In this document: one piece after another, positions 36,895-49,870 of the stretch
Numbering within the stretch: position 1 is the stretch's first letter
Layout of the letters: each line of letters starts with the position of its first letter
NCBI GenBank assembly: GCA_030549335.1
Contig: CM060195.1
Location: 29,330,874 to 29,394,873, forward strand
DNA from: Pontederia crassipes
Taxonomy: Eukaryota; Streptophyta; Magnoliopsida; Commelinales; Pontederiaceae
Direction: 5' to 3'
Length of the DNA: 64,000 bases
Program-made: the position numbers and the translations under genes
Notes under the pieces: generated by a model
What the model was told of the DNA's origin: nothing
Databases searched by the model: none
What the model saw: the letters and a program-made list of their open reading frames with translations, nothing else

Positions 36895-38068
36895 TGTTGG
36901 AGCAAAGTTTTAATGTCTTATATAATTATATTTTGATGATACAAACCTCGAAAGATTAGAGTTATATCCTGAACAAGATTGACAACTTTATGAACTAAAC
37001 TTTGATTATATAATTGATTATAGTCTGATTAAATTTGGATAAATGATGAATTTGTAGAGAATTTTGTTAGCTATCCATAGAGTTCAAGATTATCTAATTT
37101 GGATAACCATGCAGAAAGTTATGCTCAAAATAGTGTAGGGCGATCAACCTACCGGTTGAAGCAATGAAGGCCGGTCGAGGCACTGATCGACCGATCAATG
37201 CATAGATTGCCTAGCTCAATGTCGAGACTACACTAGTCAACGATCAGCTCAATGGCTAAAATCTAAAATGATGAGACTACACTAGTCGACACACCAGTCG
37301 ATAGTCTGATTCACTAAGGAAATTGTGCAATGGTCATATAGACTGGTTGACCGGTCCATTAGTGCGATCGATCGATCCCAAGCTGAGATAAATAGTAACA
37401 GCTATTTTTCAAGGAAAAAATTGTGACAAATTTTCTAGACGAAATTTTCGTATATAGAAGCCTATAAAAGGAGTGTCAAAGCCTGAAGAAAGAACATCCA
37501 TCCAAGCATTCAAGGAAAACTTCAAGTTATCAAAAGAATATCATTCTCTTGAAGGTATTGTTCTAGTTTCTCTTCTTTCTCTCTTCTCTTCTTGTGAGCA
37601 TTATATTGTAAAAGAGAGAAACACTTGTTTAAAAAATTGAGTGAGCTCCTGTGTAAAAGAGGTTCTATATCTTACCTTTCGAGCTAGAAAAAAGATAAGT
37701 TCCATAGAAGGAGAGGTGTGCCTTACCTCTCGAAGCGAAAAAAAGGTGGTTTGATGTAAAGGATTCTTCCTTTCCCCATTTGAAACCAAGGAAGAGTTTA
37801 GTGGACTCCCCGACGGTCTCGAGGTCAAGAAGTTGGAGCGGGACGTAGGCCAAGGTGTGGTCGAACTTCATCAACAACCAACTTGTGTTCTTGTGTTTGA
37901 TTTTTCTCTCCCTCTCCTTCTCATATTATTATGCATATGATACGATTTGATTTACATTGATTTAAAGTTAATGAATCAATTTTAAGCTTCTGCGACGTAT
38001 TTTGTGAAATCATTATTTTTCGATTTAAAAACCAATGCACCCCTCTCTTGGTGCCTTGGGATCCTACA
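36895..38068 (+). repeat. C2 3' LTR
   Basis: 1174 bp, TGTTGGAGC to CCTACA. A TATA box TATAAAA is at 37463-37469. The GGTCGACC-like word cluster is at 37150-37375, more eroded than in the 5' LTR. Confidence 0.82.
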
Positions 38069-39287
38069 ACGAAGGCTAATTCTGAGATTTCTCCAAATTT
38101 TCTTGGTAATTTCAATTGCAAATCAACTCCAAATCATACCATAAGTCTTAATGATCATATTTACTCATATTTGAAGAAGTTTTGGATAGTTTTAAATTCC
38201 AATAAAAATCTATTCCGAATTTTCATTATTTTGATATGAAAAGACTCCCAAACAAACCAAAACACTAACAAAATTCTTAGAACACATAGAGGTTATAAAT
38301 AGAGACCCTAGAAGACAAAAAATGTAGTGCTTGAGACATGAGAGAGACGCTTGAGACTTCGGAGCCGTGCCATATTGTTGAGGACGAATTTTTAAAGCTC
38401 GAAGATCAATTAAAGGAGAAAGGTGCACAATAACTCATCATTTGTAGCAGTCTAGAAGTCCCGAAGGCTACGAGTTCTTATTTTATATTTATTTGGATGC
38501 TCTTTTACTTAGTTTTCCATTGTTTATCATTTCTTTAATAGAGATTTCATATTTTATTTTTAAGAAGGAAAACTATTTGAATCTTGTTATTAGTTGAGTT
38601 AATTAAAATTTTTGGTTTCTTTTGATTTTTCATGCTGAGTTCATTGCTTTTCGATTAGTGATTTTATTTTTGAGTTTAGATTACAAATTTGTAAAAGGAC
38701 TAATTAGTTTTAGAAATTATTATTACTCTGAGAATTGATCTTTTACTTTTAAGTTGGAGGATGCATAACACATGTTCGGTAACTCGTCGTTTGTGTTGAA
38801 TTTCATGTTGTCTATTATTCTATCCAAAATTATGGGTGAATAATAGTGTAAGATATACATAAAAGCATCTTCATCTTTTGCTAAACTGAGAGTTGACTCG
38901 TCGTTTGTGATTTTCAGTTCAGTCAAAATTTAAGATAGTTTAATCTACTTGTATTAGAGAGGTCAATAATTTAGGTACTCCTAATATGGCATAAGAATTG
39001 ATACTATTATTTACTTTTATAACTAAGCTATTATAGAGAATCATGCATGTTTATTTTTACATTAATTATTCATAATTTCCCAATTTATTTTATTTTGGTT
39101 ATCATTATTTTTTGCACCTTTAATTTTCTATTTTCATATCCTAAAATCCTTTTCTTTTTCTAGTAAATTATTGAGATAGGTAAGATTTAATTAATTTCTC
39201 GTGGGTTCGACACTCTACTTTCTACTTTATTACTTGATACGACTAGTGAGTTGCTAGCAATTTTATTGTTACAAATTTAACACATCA
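38069..39287 (+). repeat. B1 5' LTR, piece 3
   Basis: Continues the B1 LTR after C2, matching 45190-45917 and then the B2 LTR. TATA-type TATAAATAG is near 38294. It contains GGGTTCGACACTC (about 39203) and ends ACATCA at 39287, inverse of the start TGATG. Confidence 0.85.
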
Positions 39288-39293
39288 AATTTT

Positions 39294-39310
39294 TGGCACC
39301 ATTGCCGGGG
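39294..39310 (+). other. B1 primer binding site (tRNA-Asp type)
   Basis: TGGCACCATTGCCGGGG differs at two bases from the tRNA-Asp complement seen in element A. The spacer from the LTR is also six bases. Confidence 0.85.
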
Positions 39311-39587
39311 AACTATATTCATAACACTTGTTCTATCTTATATAAGCTACTTTGAGAATTTTTATTTTTTGTTTTACTTCACTTTTTCTTTTAATGTTGT
39401 GCATGTTTTTCAAGTGACACATTTTGATCATCTTGAGCATATCTTTAGATCCCCAATGACGAAGAAGAAAACTACCACAAATCAACAAATTGAGGAAAGC
39501 AACCTTGCTATCTAGCAAGATGAAGTTCACATCGAGGCATCATCATCAATACAAAGCATAAAGAGGAAACCTCAATTATGCGGAAAT

Positions 39588-41215
39588 TGATAACAGTAAA
39601 GCTAGTATGTGCACTAGTCGCTCAAGTAATAAAATATAAGAGTAGAATGTCGAACCCACGAGGAATTAACTTACTTAACTAAACTAATTTTATAAGCTAA
39701 TATGAGACAACATGATTTGGGTAAAAGAGTTGCAGAAAATAAAATTATAGAAAAATAAAGATTAAAACTAAACTAATCTACTGATGTCTAAGGTCTTAGG
39801 ATGATTAAGTTGATTAAAAATAAACTTGTTTAACTTTTATAGAGATTGATATAATCAAAGATAATCAGTTTCAACTTTTAGATGGATTAGGAACACCTAA
39901 AGTATGATCTCCCTAACCGGGTAAAGTAGTTATTCATAATCCAAATAAGATGAGAATACTCTGCACGACTCTACTCTCAATCCTATTTAGATTAGAAGGC
40001 TATCAGTTATGATTCCTATGCTACCAAACCACTCGGACGATTTAACTTGGCATACCACGCAATCTTATACTCTGCAAGGCTCTATTAGATTACGATATGA
40101 ATTGCATAACAGAAATTATGAATTAAAAGATTGATCACATTGCACAGTTAATTATCAACTAATAATTCAATTAAAAATAATGATTAAACATAGCAATCAT
40201 GTTCTTAAAATCTAAATAAATTATAATCGATACTAAAGAAAGGTTCACAAGTTTTCCCTAACAATAATTCTCTTGTAGAAATAAAACTAAAACTTAAAAC
40301 TAAACTAAATTATTTGAATTACAAAGATTAAAAATATAAAACTTTAAAGCATAACAATGTGTCCCAACATGAATTAAAACAAGAAGTACTCTTCAGAAAC
40401 GACGATGAACCATTGCGCAATCCTCGCACGAGTCTACTGCGCAAAAGTCTTCTCCTTCATTCTTTAGTAGTGCTCCTTTGTTCTGGGCTTGAAAACTTCA
40501 GTTGCAGACTCTAGCATCCTCTCTTATGGCTATAGAAGGCCTCTATTTATAGGGGTTTGAGTTTCCATGTGATAGGAGAAGAAACGAAAAAAAACTATTT
40601 CTATGTAAAATAAGGTAAATTCGGAGTAGATTTAATTCTAAAATTTTGGCATTGTCAAACTCCGAAATTTGAGCCATAATATGTTTTCAAATCATCTTGG
40701 GATCATATAGTATGAGTAGAAATCCTTGTGCACTTGAAAATCTTCCCAAAATTCATCCACAACTCAGATTTGACCTTTGTCACGGCGTTTAACGACTTAA
40801 ACAGTGTTTGAATAAGCCTTGAAATGATTTTTCATGGCCTGTGAGAGGCTTTTCAGGGCCCTTACAATGTGAAAAACATGAATTTCACGGCCCGTGAAAG
40901 CCTGGTCATGGTGGCCAATTTTCTCGTGTGAGAAAATGCATTTTAACGACCCATTATTGAGTTTCACGGCATTTCACGACCGACGAAAATCTCTTCACAG
41001 CACGTGGCAGCCGTTTCACTCCCATTCAGCCTCATTGTTTTCCACTTTCTGACTCCGTTTTAAATCCGATTTGAGCACGATTTTAACATTTGGATAGAAT
41101 TTCCTTTTTTTAAAATTAATGTAAATAAGCTCATAAAATGATGCATGCTATTAGAAAATTATTCGAAACGAGATTAAATGCATGGCTAAATATATGTTGT
41201 ATTTTGCATGCATCA
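39588..41215 (-). mobile_element. Solo B-family LTR, reverse orientation, inside B1
   Basis: 1628 bp. On its own strand it runs TGATGCATGCAAAATACAAC (ending at 41215) to CTTTACTGTTATCA (39588). It carries a TATA-type CTATTTATA (40543-40551) and the GGGTTCGACACTC-type block (reverse, about 39646-39658). No primer site or purine tract flanks it, so it is solo. The flanks GAAAT and TTTAA do not match, so its target duplication is lost or altered. Confidence 0.78.
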
Positions 41216-44200
41216 TTTAACAACTAAACAACTAAAGGATGAAGATATTTTTTGAGATCCATCCACTGCATTCACAGAAGTATTAGATTCCTTGCTAAAA
41301 AAATTCTTCACTCAAAATTATGAAAATTTGGAGAGACAAATTCATAACATTAGACAAAACAACAAGAAGTTAGATGAGGATGTGGAATCAACTCTCGAAT
41401 TTAAATCATCAACATATGATTTTTTTCAAGATGATTGGTGAATTTGCCACAACAATTGAAACAAGGTTAACAATGCAAGATCAATACATTCAGAATGTGG
41501 AGGTTCAATTGACCATAATTCAGAAGCAAGTTGAAAGAGATAATTCATTTTGACTATTCGACTTCGACAGCGAGCTCAAGTTCAATCTCTAAAATTTTTG
41601 AAGGAGAAAAGTACTTTGCCGACATCATCGCGATCTTCTCCAGCTACAACAGTCCAATGGCGACCTAAGAACCATTTGACAATCCAAGTTTAGCAGCAAC
41701 ACACCTGTCAACTTCAACCTCGAGGAGGTGTTGTACATGAAGAGCTGCCATCGCTTGATGACGACATCGGATTGAAAACTTAGACATCATCCAACATCGC
41801 ATGTGCTGAGCCTCACCACTACGAGTATTCACGATCACATTAAAGCCGGTGAGATTGTTCCTTAATTGCATATTTATATTATTTTAATTGATAATTTCAT
41901 ATTAGTCTCAGCATATGTTATGTCATAGTCGAACTAAGGACGTTAAACTTAGAACTAATTTTCTTCACCCTTAAACTTAAAGCATAGATTTTACTCTTAG
42001 TTTAGATCTTGTTTGTAACTTAGTTGTTAGATTAGCTATTTTGATTTTCTTAGTTGTTTAGTGTCTTTAGTTTCCTTTTTATTTTAATTTTTAAGGTCTT
42101 TGTAGGTCACAAGATGAATTTAATTGAAAGTTCACATTTATTTTAATTTCACTAGCCGTTATTTAATTATCACGGGCGTCACTCAAAATATCACGGGTCG
42201 TAACTTCAATGTCACGACTTGTAACATTACACACCACGTCTAGCAACCAATTTCACGAGTCGCAATCTCTTTGTCACGTATCTCACAGTGACCCATATTT
42301 TGAACTTTTGGTTTTCATGGGTCATAACCTTTACATCATGGCCCATAATGTCCCACGTAACATCTTGTATGCATATTTCATTGGGTGTGATTCTTGTGTA
42401 AGGGATACCACAGGTTGTTATAAATGAAGTATTTCATATTTCATGAGTCGTAACTTGGTTAACACCACTCGTAAGTTCATCAAGTCATAAATTTCATGGG
42501 GTATTATCTTTCTTTAATGGGTTGAGTATTAATGGAACTACTTCATCTTCATGGGACTTAGGTGGATTACAAGGGGCATCACAATGCCTTATACCATGCA
42601 CGAATCAGCATAACAGGTCGTAACAACCTTGTCACTGTCCGTAATGATTAGGGTTAAGCATACATAGAGTTGAAGGGTTTATTTCACAAGTTATTATTAG
42701 ATTTGACATGCCTTTATTTCATGATTTCATGAGTTATTAATAGTTGTTTGCAGGTCCGTTACCCGCTGCTCATGATTATATTAGCAGCGACCTTGGCAAC
42801 AGTGTTTCTCACGGAGAGTCATCTTCTTCATTTCCGGCAAGCGTCTGCCATCAACTATGATCAACACACCTGCTTCATCAATGACAGCAACCATGACGCA
42901 CCAGCAATTCTTCAGCATATGGACTCGATCATCAGCAATTCGACAGCATCACCGATGCCCCTCTTTTTGGCGATTTGTAGTCACGGCGACCGTGGACACC
43001 CCGCCACCGACCAATCTCGACAACATCGCCATCATCCTCTGCCTAGCATCTCGATGACCACACATCGGAATTCTCCTTTAGGCATCGACCTCCAATCGTA
43101 TCTTTGATGTCATTACTATCAATTTGTTTTATGGTCGGCAAACCCATCAAATTTTAAGGAGACAATCGCTTGCAGGCCATAACTACTAGATCACGTCCTG
43201 TATTCAAGTGAAGAATCATTAGCTACTTCTCTAAGGGATGTTAGCTATATCACATAGACCGTGCACTTCTTCCGAAGGCCGTAAGCGTGCGATCACAGCC
43301 CGTGACCGTCTGCAAATCTTCTTCATCTCCAATGCAAGGATCGTGATTACTCGATTATGACCCATTATATTGTACACAAGGGTCGTTACTTGCCCTTCAC
43401 GACCCTTAAAAACATTGAAAAAAAACAAGAAGGAGAAGCAAAGAAGAGGAAGAAAGAAAGAAAAAAATGCCTCCTTGGAATTGCAGATAAGTAGGAAAAA
43501 GAGACGCCAAAATTGATATCAGCCAAGGGAACCATGGATTCATCGTGGTTTCTTCCTACATTTTCCACATCCATCGACTTGTGACATATCAGGTTGTATC
43601 ATTTCCTTTTCTACATATATATATATATATATATATATTTCAATATCATATTTATACTCCTACTAGATTTGATTTTAGGATAGTGTTGAGTTCAATTTTG
43701 GGGGAGTTTGTGATTTCATGCATCATGTATATTTTTTTATATTGCATTGCAACCATACATTCTCTTTTTTGTTTGCATATTTGCCTACAACTCATATTAA
43801 AAAAATTAGAATTCTTTTTTGTTTTGCGTGATTAAAAATTACATCTTATTTTCTTATGTCTTAGTATTTACTTGTTTTTTAAGCATTATTCAAGGACATC
43901 CTGTTAATTAATGAAATTTGAAGCATTATTATTTTATAATTTATCTTCTTCGCGTTAGATAATTGTTGGAAGAAATTTACTTAGTGAAATTATGGATGTT
44001 TGACGATAAGTCCTGTTCATTCTCTTATTTTTATATTATGTATATTACCTTGATAATGATTATATAATTGTTGAACATTTAAGTGTAGCTGAGCTTAGTA
44101 ATAAATAAGTACATGTAAAATTATCACCATATATAAAAGAGGGCTAGTGGAGCCCCAAAAAGTATGAGAATGTACAAAAAGGTAATATCCAGAACCGCGG

Positions 44201-44687
44201 AACCGGGTGTGATTGTAGGTGATTCATGCCTAACGATCTAAAGGCAACTGCTCTAAGATCCGTCAGTCGAAAGCGCGTTACAGGGATCATCTTGCACAAT
44301 ACGGAGAAGAACATGAGTGCCAAATAAGTGAAAAAGAAAGAGACAAAGAAGTGAAAAAAGATGAATGATGATGAAAAGTTTCTAAGTGAAGAAATATAAT
44401 AGTAACAAATGAATAAAAGTATGTCACACTTGTGTATTCAACATTGATATTTTTGTTTTCAAGAATTGTTTTCTTATTATCCAGATTTGAATTTGGAGGA
44501 GTTTAAAAATGTCTTACATTCAAAAATTTCACAAAGTCGGGTTATTATGGAAAGTGGTGAGACACTTTGACGATGGATGTATAAATCAAGAGTTAAGAAG
44601 AAGAGTTGAGTGACAGGGTGGAAGTGATGATTAACCATTTTGGTTGGAGTTTTGCTTTGAACATTGCTTAAGGACAAATAAATATCT
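41216..44687 (+). other. B1 interior, non-coding apart from a gag-linker trace
   Basis: Near 41400-41550 the plus strand encodes TIETRLTMQDQYIQNVEVQL, like the Athila gag linker (x-L-x-x-QD...NLEVQ-x). No RT, RNase H or integrase is present. The part 42150-42660 is studded with CACGGGTCGTAAC-like words. A GC-richer patch at 42750-43110 has an open frame of about 120 codons without a recognisable domain. An (AT)12 run is at 43615-43638, and a PPT look-alike AATTTTGGGGGAGTTT is at 43694-43709. Confidence 0.6.
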
Positions 44688-44702
44688 AAGCTTGGGGAAG
44701 TT
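44688..44702 (+). other. B1 polypurine tract
   Basis: AAGCTTGGGGAAGTT directly before the LTR start TGATACATGC, with GCTTAAGGACAA upstream as in A and B2. Confidence 0.8.
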
Positions 44703-45917
44703 TGATACATGCAAAATACAACATATAATTAGCCATGCATTTAATCGTATTTTGATTCATTTTCATATAACGTGCATCATTTTCTGACCTTATTTGCTTT
44801 AATTTTATAAAAATAAAAATCCACACAAGTTTTATATTCTATTACTGAAAAAGCAAGAGAAAATAGTCATGAAGCCAACGGAAAAAAATGACACACAGAA
44901 TCGGAGTTAAAATGGAGCCATAAACTGAAAATTAGTGAAAGCAAGCTGAAAATTAAATATAACGGCCATACTATCAGGGCCGTGATAGACTTGTAATGGC
45001 CCGTAAAAATGCCTATATTCACTCAGAAAACTTGTCCGAGTAACGTGTCATGATCCAAAGTATTATGAGCCATTAAAATACAACTTTTACTTCGATTTGG
45101 ACATTGTGAGGGTCGTGAATTCCATGTTATGGGCAATGGAAAGTCATATTTAGGATGTTATAAAGCTATTATGAGATGTTACCAAGGTTGGTTTCGAGAT
45201 TTCTTCAATTTTTTTTGAGAATTTCAATTACAAATCAACTCCAAATCATGGATCACTAGGAAACATATTTACTCAGATTTGAAGAAGTTTTGGATGGTTT
45301 TAAAGCCCAATCAATGTTTATACTAAATTTTCATTGTTTTGATATGAAAAGACTCCCAAACAAACTGAAACTTTATCAAAATCCTTGGAACACCTAGAGG
45401 ATATAAATAGAGGTCATAGGAGACAAGAAAACGTAGTGCTTGAGACCTGAGAGAGATGCTTGAGACCTAGGAGCCATGCCATATTGCTAAGGAGAAAGGT
45501 GTGTAACAACTCATCATTTGTACTGTGCAACGGTCCAGATGTCCCGAAGGCTACAAGTTCTTCTTCTATCTTTACTTGGATGCTCTTTTATTTAGTTTTC
45601 ATTGTTTATCTTTTATGTAATAGAGATTTCATATTTGAACATTGTTATTAGTTAAGTTAATTAAACTTTTTGATTTCTTTTGATTATGCATGCATGCTGA
45701 GTTCATTGCTTTTTTATTAGTGATTTGATTTATGAGATTAGATTACAAACATGTGATTAATTTTAGAAATTATTATTGCTCCGAGAATTGATCTTTTACT
45801 TTGAAGTAACGCGTGTTCAATAACTCATTGTTTATGTCGAATTTTGTGTGATATATTACTCTGTCCAGAATTATGGGTGAATAATAGAGTAGGAGATATA
45901 TATGAAAGCTTTAGTAA
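44703..45917 (+). repeat. B1 3' LTR, right end missing
   Basis: Starts TGATACATGC; TATA-type TATAAATA at 45402-45409. It matches the 5' LTR until about 45917, where minus-strand pol sequence of element D begins abruptly. The last 400 bases or so, with the GGGTTCGACACTC block, are lacking. Confidence 0.8.
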
Positions 45918-47900
45918 CTTTTGATCTGATCAAATATGGCCCGAACTTTTCCTTTGCAAATATCACCATGAGTAGCTCCTTTTCAGTTGTCGTGTAATTT
46001 TTGTTGAGTTGGATCCAAGATATTGTTGGCGTAGTAAATAACGTGGATGACTCTATCTTTTTTCTGACCCAAAGCTGCTCCTACCGCGAAGTCGCTTTCA
46101 TCACACAACACCTTGAAGGGTAGAGACCAATCAGGGGATTGCATTATCGGTGCCGAGATGAGAGCTCGTTTGATTCTTTCAAAGGCTTGAATGCAATCTA
46201 GGTTCATGGCAAATTATGCATCTTTGTGTAGCAGGTCGGTGAGAGGTTTGGCTATCTGAGAGAAGTTGCTAATGAACTTTCTGTAAAAATCTGCATGCCC
46301 TAGAAATCTTCGAACTCCCCTAACATTAACAGGCAGTGGCAACTTCTCAATCACCTCTATTTTCACTGGATCCACTTCGATGCCTCGTTGTGAAATTATA
46401 TGTCCTAGAACAACTCCCTGTTGCACCATGAAGTGACATTTTTCCCATTTCAAAGTCAGGTTGACTTCTTCGCACCTCTGCAGCACCTTAGATAGATCTA
46501 TTAGACAACAATCATAGGAGGATCCATGGACAGAGAAATCATCCATGGATACCTCCATGATATTTTCTAAAAAATCAGATAATATAGATATCATGCATCA
46601 TTGGAAAGTGGGAGGGGAATTACAAAGGCCGAATGGCATACGTTTGTATGTGAAGGTACCGTACAGGCAAGTGAACGTGGTCTTTTCCTGGTCATCTGGG
46701 TGTATTGGAATTTGAAAAAAACTAGAAAAGCCATCTAAGTAACAGAAGTAGGAGTGCTTTGCAAGGGGTTCTAGCATTTGGTCTATGATGCGGAGGGGGA
46801 AACGATCTTTCCTTTAGCTTTGTTTAGTTTTTTGAAGTCTATACACTTGTGCCACCCTATGGTGGTGTGTTGGGCTATGTTTTCTCCCTTATAATTTTTA
46901 GCTACGGTCATCCCCCTTCTTTGGAACAACTTGAATGTGACTTACCCATTTACTATCAGAGATGGCATAAATCAACCCTGCATCTAATAGTTTCATGATC
47001 TCTTTTTTCACTACATCTTGAAGGATAGGGTTCAATCTTCTTTGGAATTTCCTAGTGTGATTAGCATCGTCTTCTAGGAGAATCCTGTGCATGAGATAGG
47101 ACTAAGCCCTTTTATGTTTTTCATGGTATAGCGGCCCTTCTATGTTTTTGCAAGATGCTTAGTAAGGATTCAGTTTGGTCTTTAGTAAGAGTAGAACTAA
47201 CAATAACTGAGTAAGTAGAATCTAGTCCAAGAAATTAATACCTGAGGGTAAAGGGAAATGGTTTCATTTCTACCTGTGGTGTTTTAGCGCGTGTAACTCG
47301 GGCATGCCCGTTGAGGCTCTGACCTCACATCTATTAGTTGGGGAAGTAAGGTGTGTTTCAACATTCTTGTCGTTCTCTTTCGTATCTTCTTTTTCTTCGA
47401 GTATGATCAGCAATTCCCTGCACTCCTTTGAAGTAGCTATGGATAGCTCTTTTTCGTCAGTCAAGCAGATCCTGTGGGTCACCGATCAACATGAGATTAA
47501 GGACTTCTTTAATAGTCAAATCCACTATATCTTCTACTTCATTCACGTCTGCCAGACTTGGGTGTTTCAGTGCTCGGGTTAAATTGAATTCTATGGTTTC
47601 TTCGCTGAGCTGGAAAGATAATTTTCCATTCCTAACGTCAATTATTGCTATGGTTGTAGCTAAGAATGTCCTTCCTAAGATGAGTAGGGTATTCGTGTCC
47701 TCTTCTATGTCTAAAACTACAAAGCCAGCAAGTATAAAGAGCTTTTCCACTCTAATTGGAACATTTTCGATAATTCCCTATGAATGTTTGATTGAGTGGT
47801 CAGCAAGTTGGAGGATCATGTTGGTTGCATCTCTCCAATCCCTAGTTGCTAACACATTGATAGAGGTATCAAGCTCACACTAGGTCACATAAAACTCGGC
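45918..47900 (-). pseudogene. Element D pol remnant: protease, RT, part of RNase H
   Basis: Protease C-terminal part (about 47600-47750) reads VVLDIEEDTNTLLILGRTF. RT (about 46220-47090) has KEIMKLLDAGLIYAISDSKW and VSMDDFSVHGSSYDCCLIDL with [20 protein letters not shown]. RNase H begins LPFKVLCDESDFAVGAALGQ (about 46090) and runs into the junction. The protein words are Athila-lineage. Interrupted in several places. Confidence 0.8.
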
Positions 47901-49099
47901 TAACCTTCAAATTTCCTATCTCGTATGGAATTGAGAAGCTTCCAGGGTCCTTTAGTTTTGGCGAAAATTTGTTCAAAATAGCAATGCTAACTTTTGCCGT
48001 GAGGGCAACTGTCTCCTAAGATAATTTTTCTTTTTCTGGATAAGACCTCCTTCAGAAATCGGACGTATGTCGACATTTGATGAATGCCTTCGACAAAGGG
48101 AATGTTGATTTGTAGCTTCTTCAGGACCTCCATGAACTTCAGAAATTGTTGATCAATCTGACTATTAACTAGCCTTTGTGGAAATGGTAAGTATTTGGGG
48201 TCAACTGGCTCGTCTTCTCTATTTTTTTTGCTTAAGAGTTTGAGTCTCGATAGAGCCAGCTGCTTTCGAGGTACTAACTCTGTCGGCTGTTGTCTCTTTC
48301 CCTTTTAAAACTGGACTATCTCTGTCGATCATTCAACTTTCATGGGTGATTCGGGAGCTTTCCTTTTAGGCAGTTGAGTTCCACTCAGTACTACAGCTTG
48401 ACAGTGCTCTCGAGCATTAAGCTCAGGTTGTCCTGGAAATCTTCCTAGTGGTCGAGAGGTAGAAGCAGCCTATTGTGCTATCTAATTTTCAAAGATTTTG
48501 TTGTTGGCAAACAGGCATTCCACTTTTTCAAATAGCTGGTTGACATTGTCGTTCTGAGCCTCCTGCTGCTTAAGCATATTTTGCATCATTTTCTCTAGCG
48601 TGGCAATCCCCAAAGACTCTAGTGGAGCAGGTAATGTTAACTATTGAGGAGGAGGAGGAGGCAATTGCATTGTCAGATTGGACTGTTTGCTTAGGAGTTG
48701 ATACAGTTAATGCAGTTGCAGTCCTTGCCTAGGTTGCGCTTTGCTTTGCGGTGGTCTAACATACTAGTTCCCATCATATGAGAAGCTCGGATGATTTTGA
48801 GTTCTCATCCAAGGTTTTCTCTAGTTCTGCTAAGCTCCGATTGCATTCGGAAAGTATAGGGCTATCGCATTAGCTTGATCTAGGGCAATCATAGCACATA
48901 TGGTCGGATGATTGGCACAGTGTGCACATCGCTCTAGGTACCAGATAAGGGTTTGGAAGTCCTGACTCTAAGAGGAAAATGTCAGTTGACGGGTTCACTT
49001 TCTACATAGCCTTCTTTACGATCTCTTTGATTCGTAGCGAGATTGTTTTTGGGCTACCATTCGCTCAAATCGTTGGCTCCATTAGTTTTGCTCTATTCT

Positions 49100-49605
49100 G
49101 CCTCTATTGTTGAAGCCAATTTCTAAAATTTTGTGCAACTTTCTCTATAAGTTCATATCCTTCATTCGCATTTTTTTTTATATGGATGTTCCTCCTTCTG
49201 TTGAATTTAGGCAAGCCTTGAATTCCACGGTTAAGCCATTGAAGAACGTCTGCACTATGATCCATTTTTGAAAGCCATGACGTGGGCAAGACATAATCAT
49301 GCTGGTGTAATGTTCTCAGGCATCATGTAGAGGTTCCTTGTCATATTTATAGAAGGAGGTAATCTTATTCCTCATTTCAACAATCTTTCCTAGTGGGAAG
49401 AATCTGGTAAGAAAAGCTGACACCGGGTGATCCCATGTCCAGATTGTGTCAGGAGCTACAGATCGTATCCACACTTTAGCCTTGTCTCTCAATGAGAATG
49501 GAAACAGCCTGGGTCTCACTACAACAGTAGCGACATCGGTGCATCTAAAGGTATCACAAAGTTCCAAGAAATTGATCAAGTGTTGATTGGGGTGGGTCTC
49601 CATTC
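49100..49605 (-). pseudogene. Element D gag remnant
   Basis: Retrotransposon gag domain words on the minus strand: LINFLELCDTFRC, RLFPFSLRDKAKVWIRSVAP and FLTRFFPLGKIVEMRNKI, matching the order in element A gag (LFPFSLKDKAKTWYKGL, FLSEFFPPSKTDNFRDQI). It is broken after this domain. Confidence 0.8.
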
Positions 49606-49870
49606 GTCATCCCACCAAAAGCATTCTATCCTAGTACTGAAATGATATCTGGATTGATTTGATAATAATCCGTAGCTATTTCAGGCCTTTTGATCTAGTT
49701 GCAATCCCTACCGCTGACGATGTACAGAATTCCTGCCAAGGGCGGAGTGCGCGTGGATCTTCAGCGTCCATATTCTGATTCAGATTTCTTCCTCCTCGTT
49801 GAGTAGCACACCTCCTAGCTCTACGTCTTCTCAGCTGGTTCTCAGAGATAAAGTTTGTTCCTAAATCTAG

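Larger units (their letters stand above)
30697..38068 (+). mobile_element. C2: gag-only Ty1/copia-type element, itself interrupted
   Basis: Related to C1. 5' LTR 30697-31827, initiator tRNA-Met primer site, gag-like parts on both sides of an inserted B2 fragment (about 32387-35418), serial purine tracts, and 3' LTR 36895-38068. The left terminus is slightly ragged; ACG is shared by both flanks (30694-30696 and 38069-38071), so the target duplication is unclear. No protease, integrase or RT is found, so like C1 it depended on a helper. LTR divergence looks larger than in C1. It inserted into the B1 5' LTR. Several breaks. Confidence 0.82.
16469..45917 (+). mobile_element. B1: old non-autonomous Athila-like element hosting a nest of insertions
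   Basis: The 5' LTR (TGATGCATGC to ACATCA) is split into three pieces, 16469-16700, 30520-30694 and 38069-39287, by elements A and C2. Then come a tRNA-Asp-type primer site (39294-39310), an interior without recognisable pol, a polypurine tract (44688-44702) and a 3' LTR (44703-45917) cut off on its right. Removing the insertions leaves an element of roughly 6.6 kb. The two LTRs are well diverged by eye (well over 10%), so B1 is the oldest layer. The right target duplication is lost. Broken throughout. Confidence 0.8.
45918..49870 (-). mobile_element. D: decayed Athila-like gypsy element, minus strand, truncated
   Basis: Coding remains on the minus strand in the order gag, protease, RT and start of RNase H, related to but clearly distinct from element A. 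It is cut off inside RNase H at about 45918 where B1 begins; integrase and the 3' LTR are absent. The upstream side runs into 49870-51750, which may hold its leader and LTR. Many breaks. Older than A. Confidence 0.8.

Noticed and set aside
42748-43107. 119-codon plus-strand frame in B1
   Set aside because: Lies in the non-coding interior of an old element, with no domain and no support from B2, which lacks this part.
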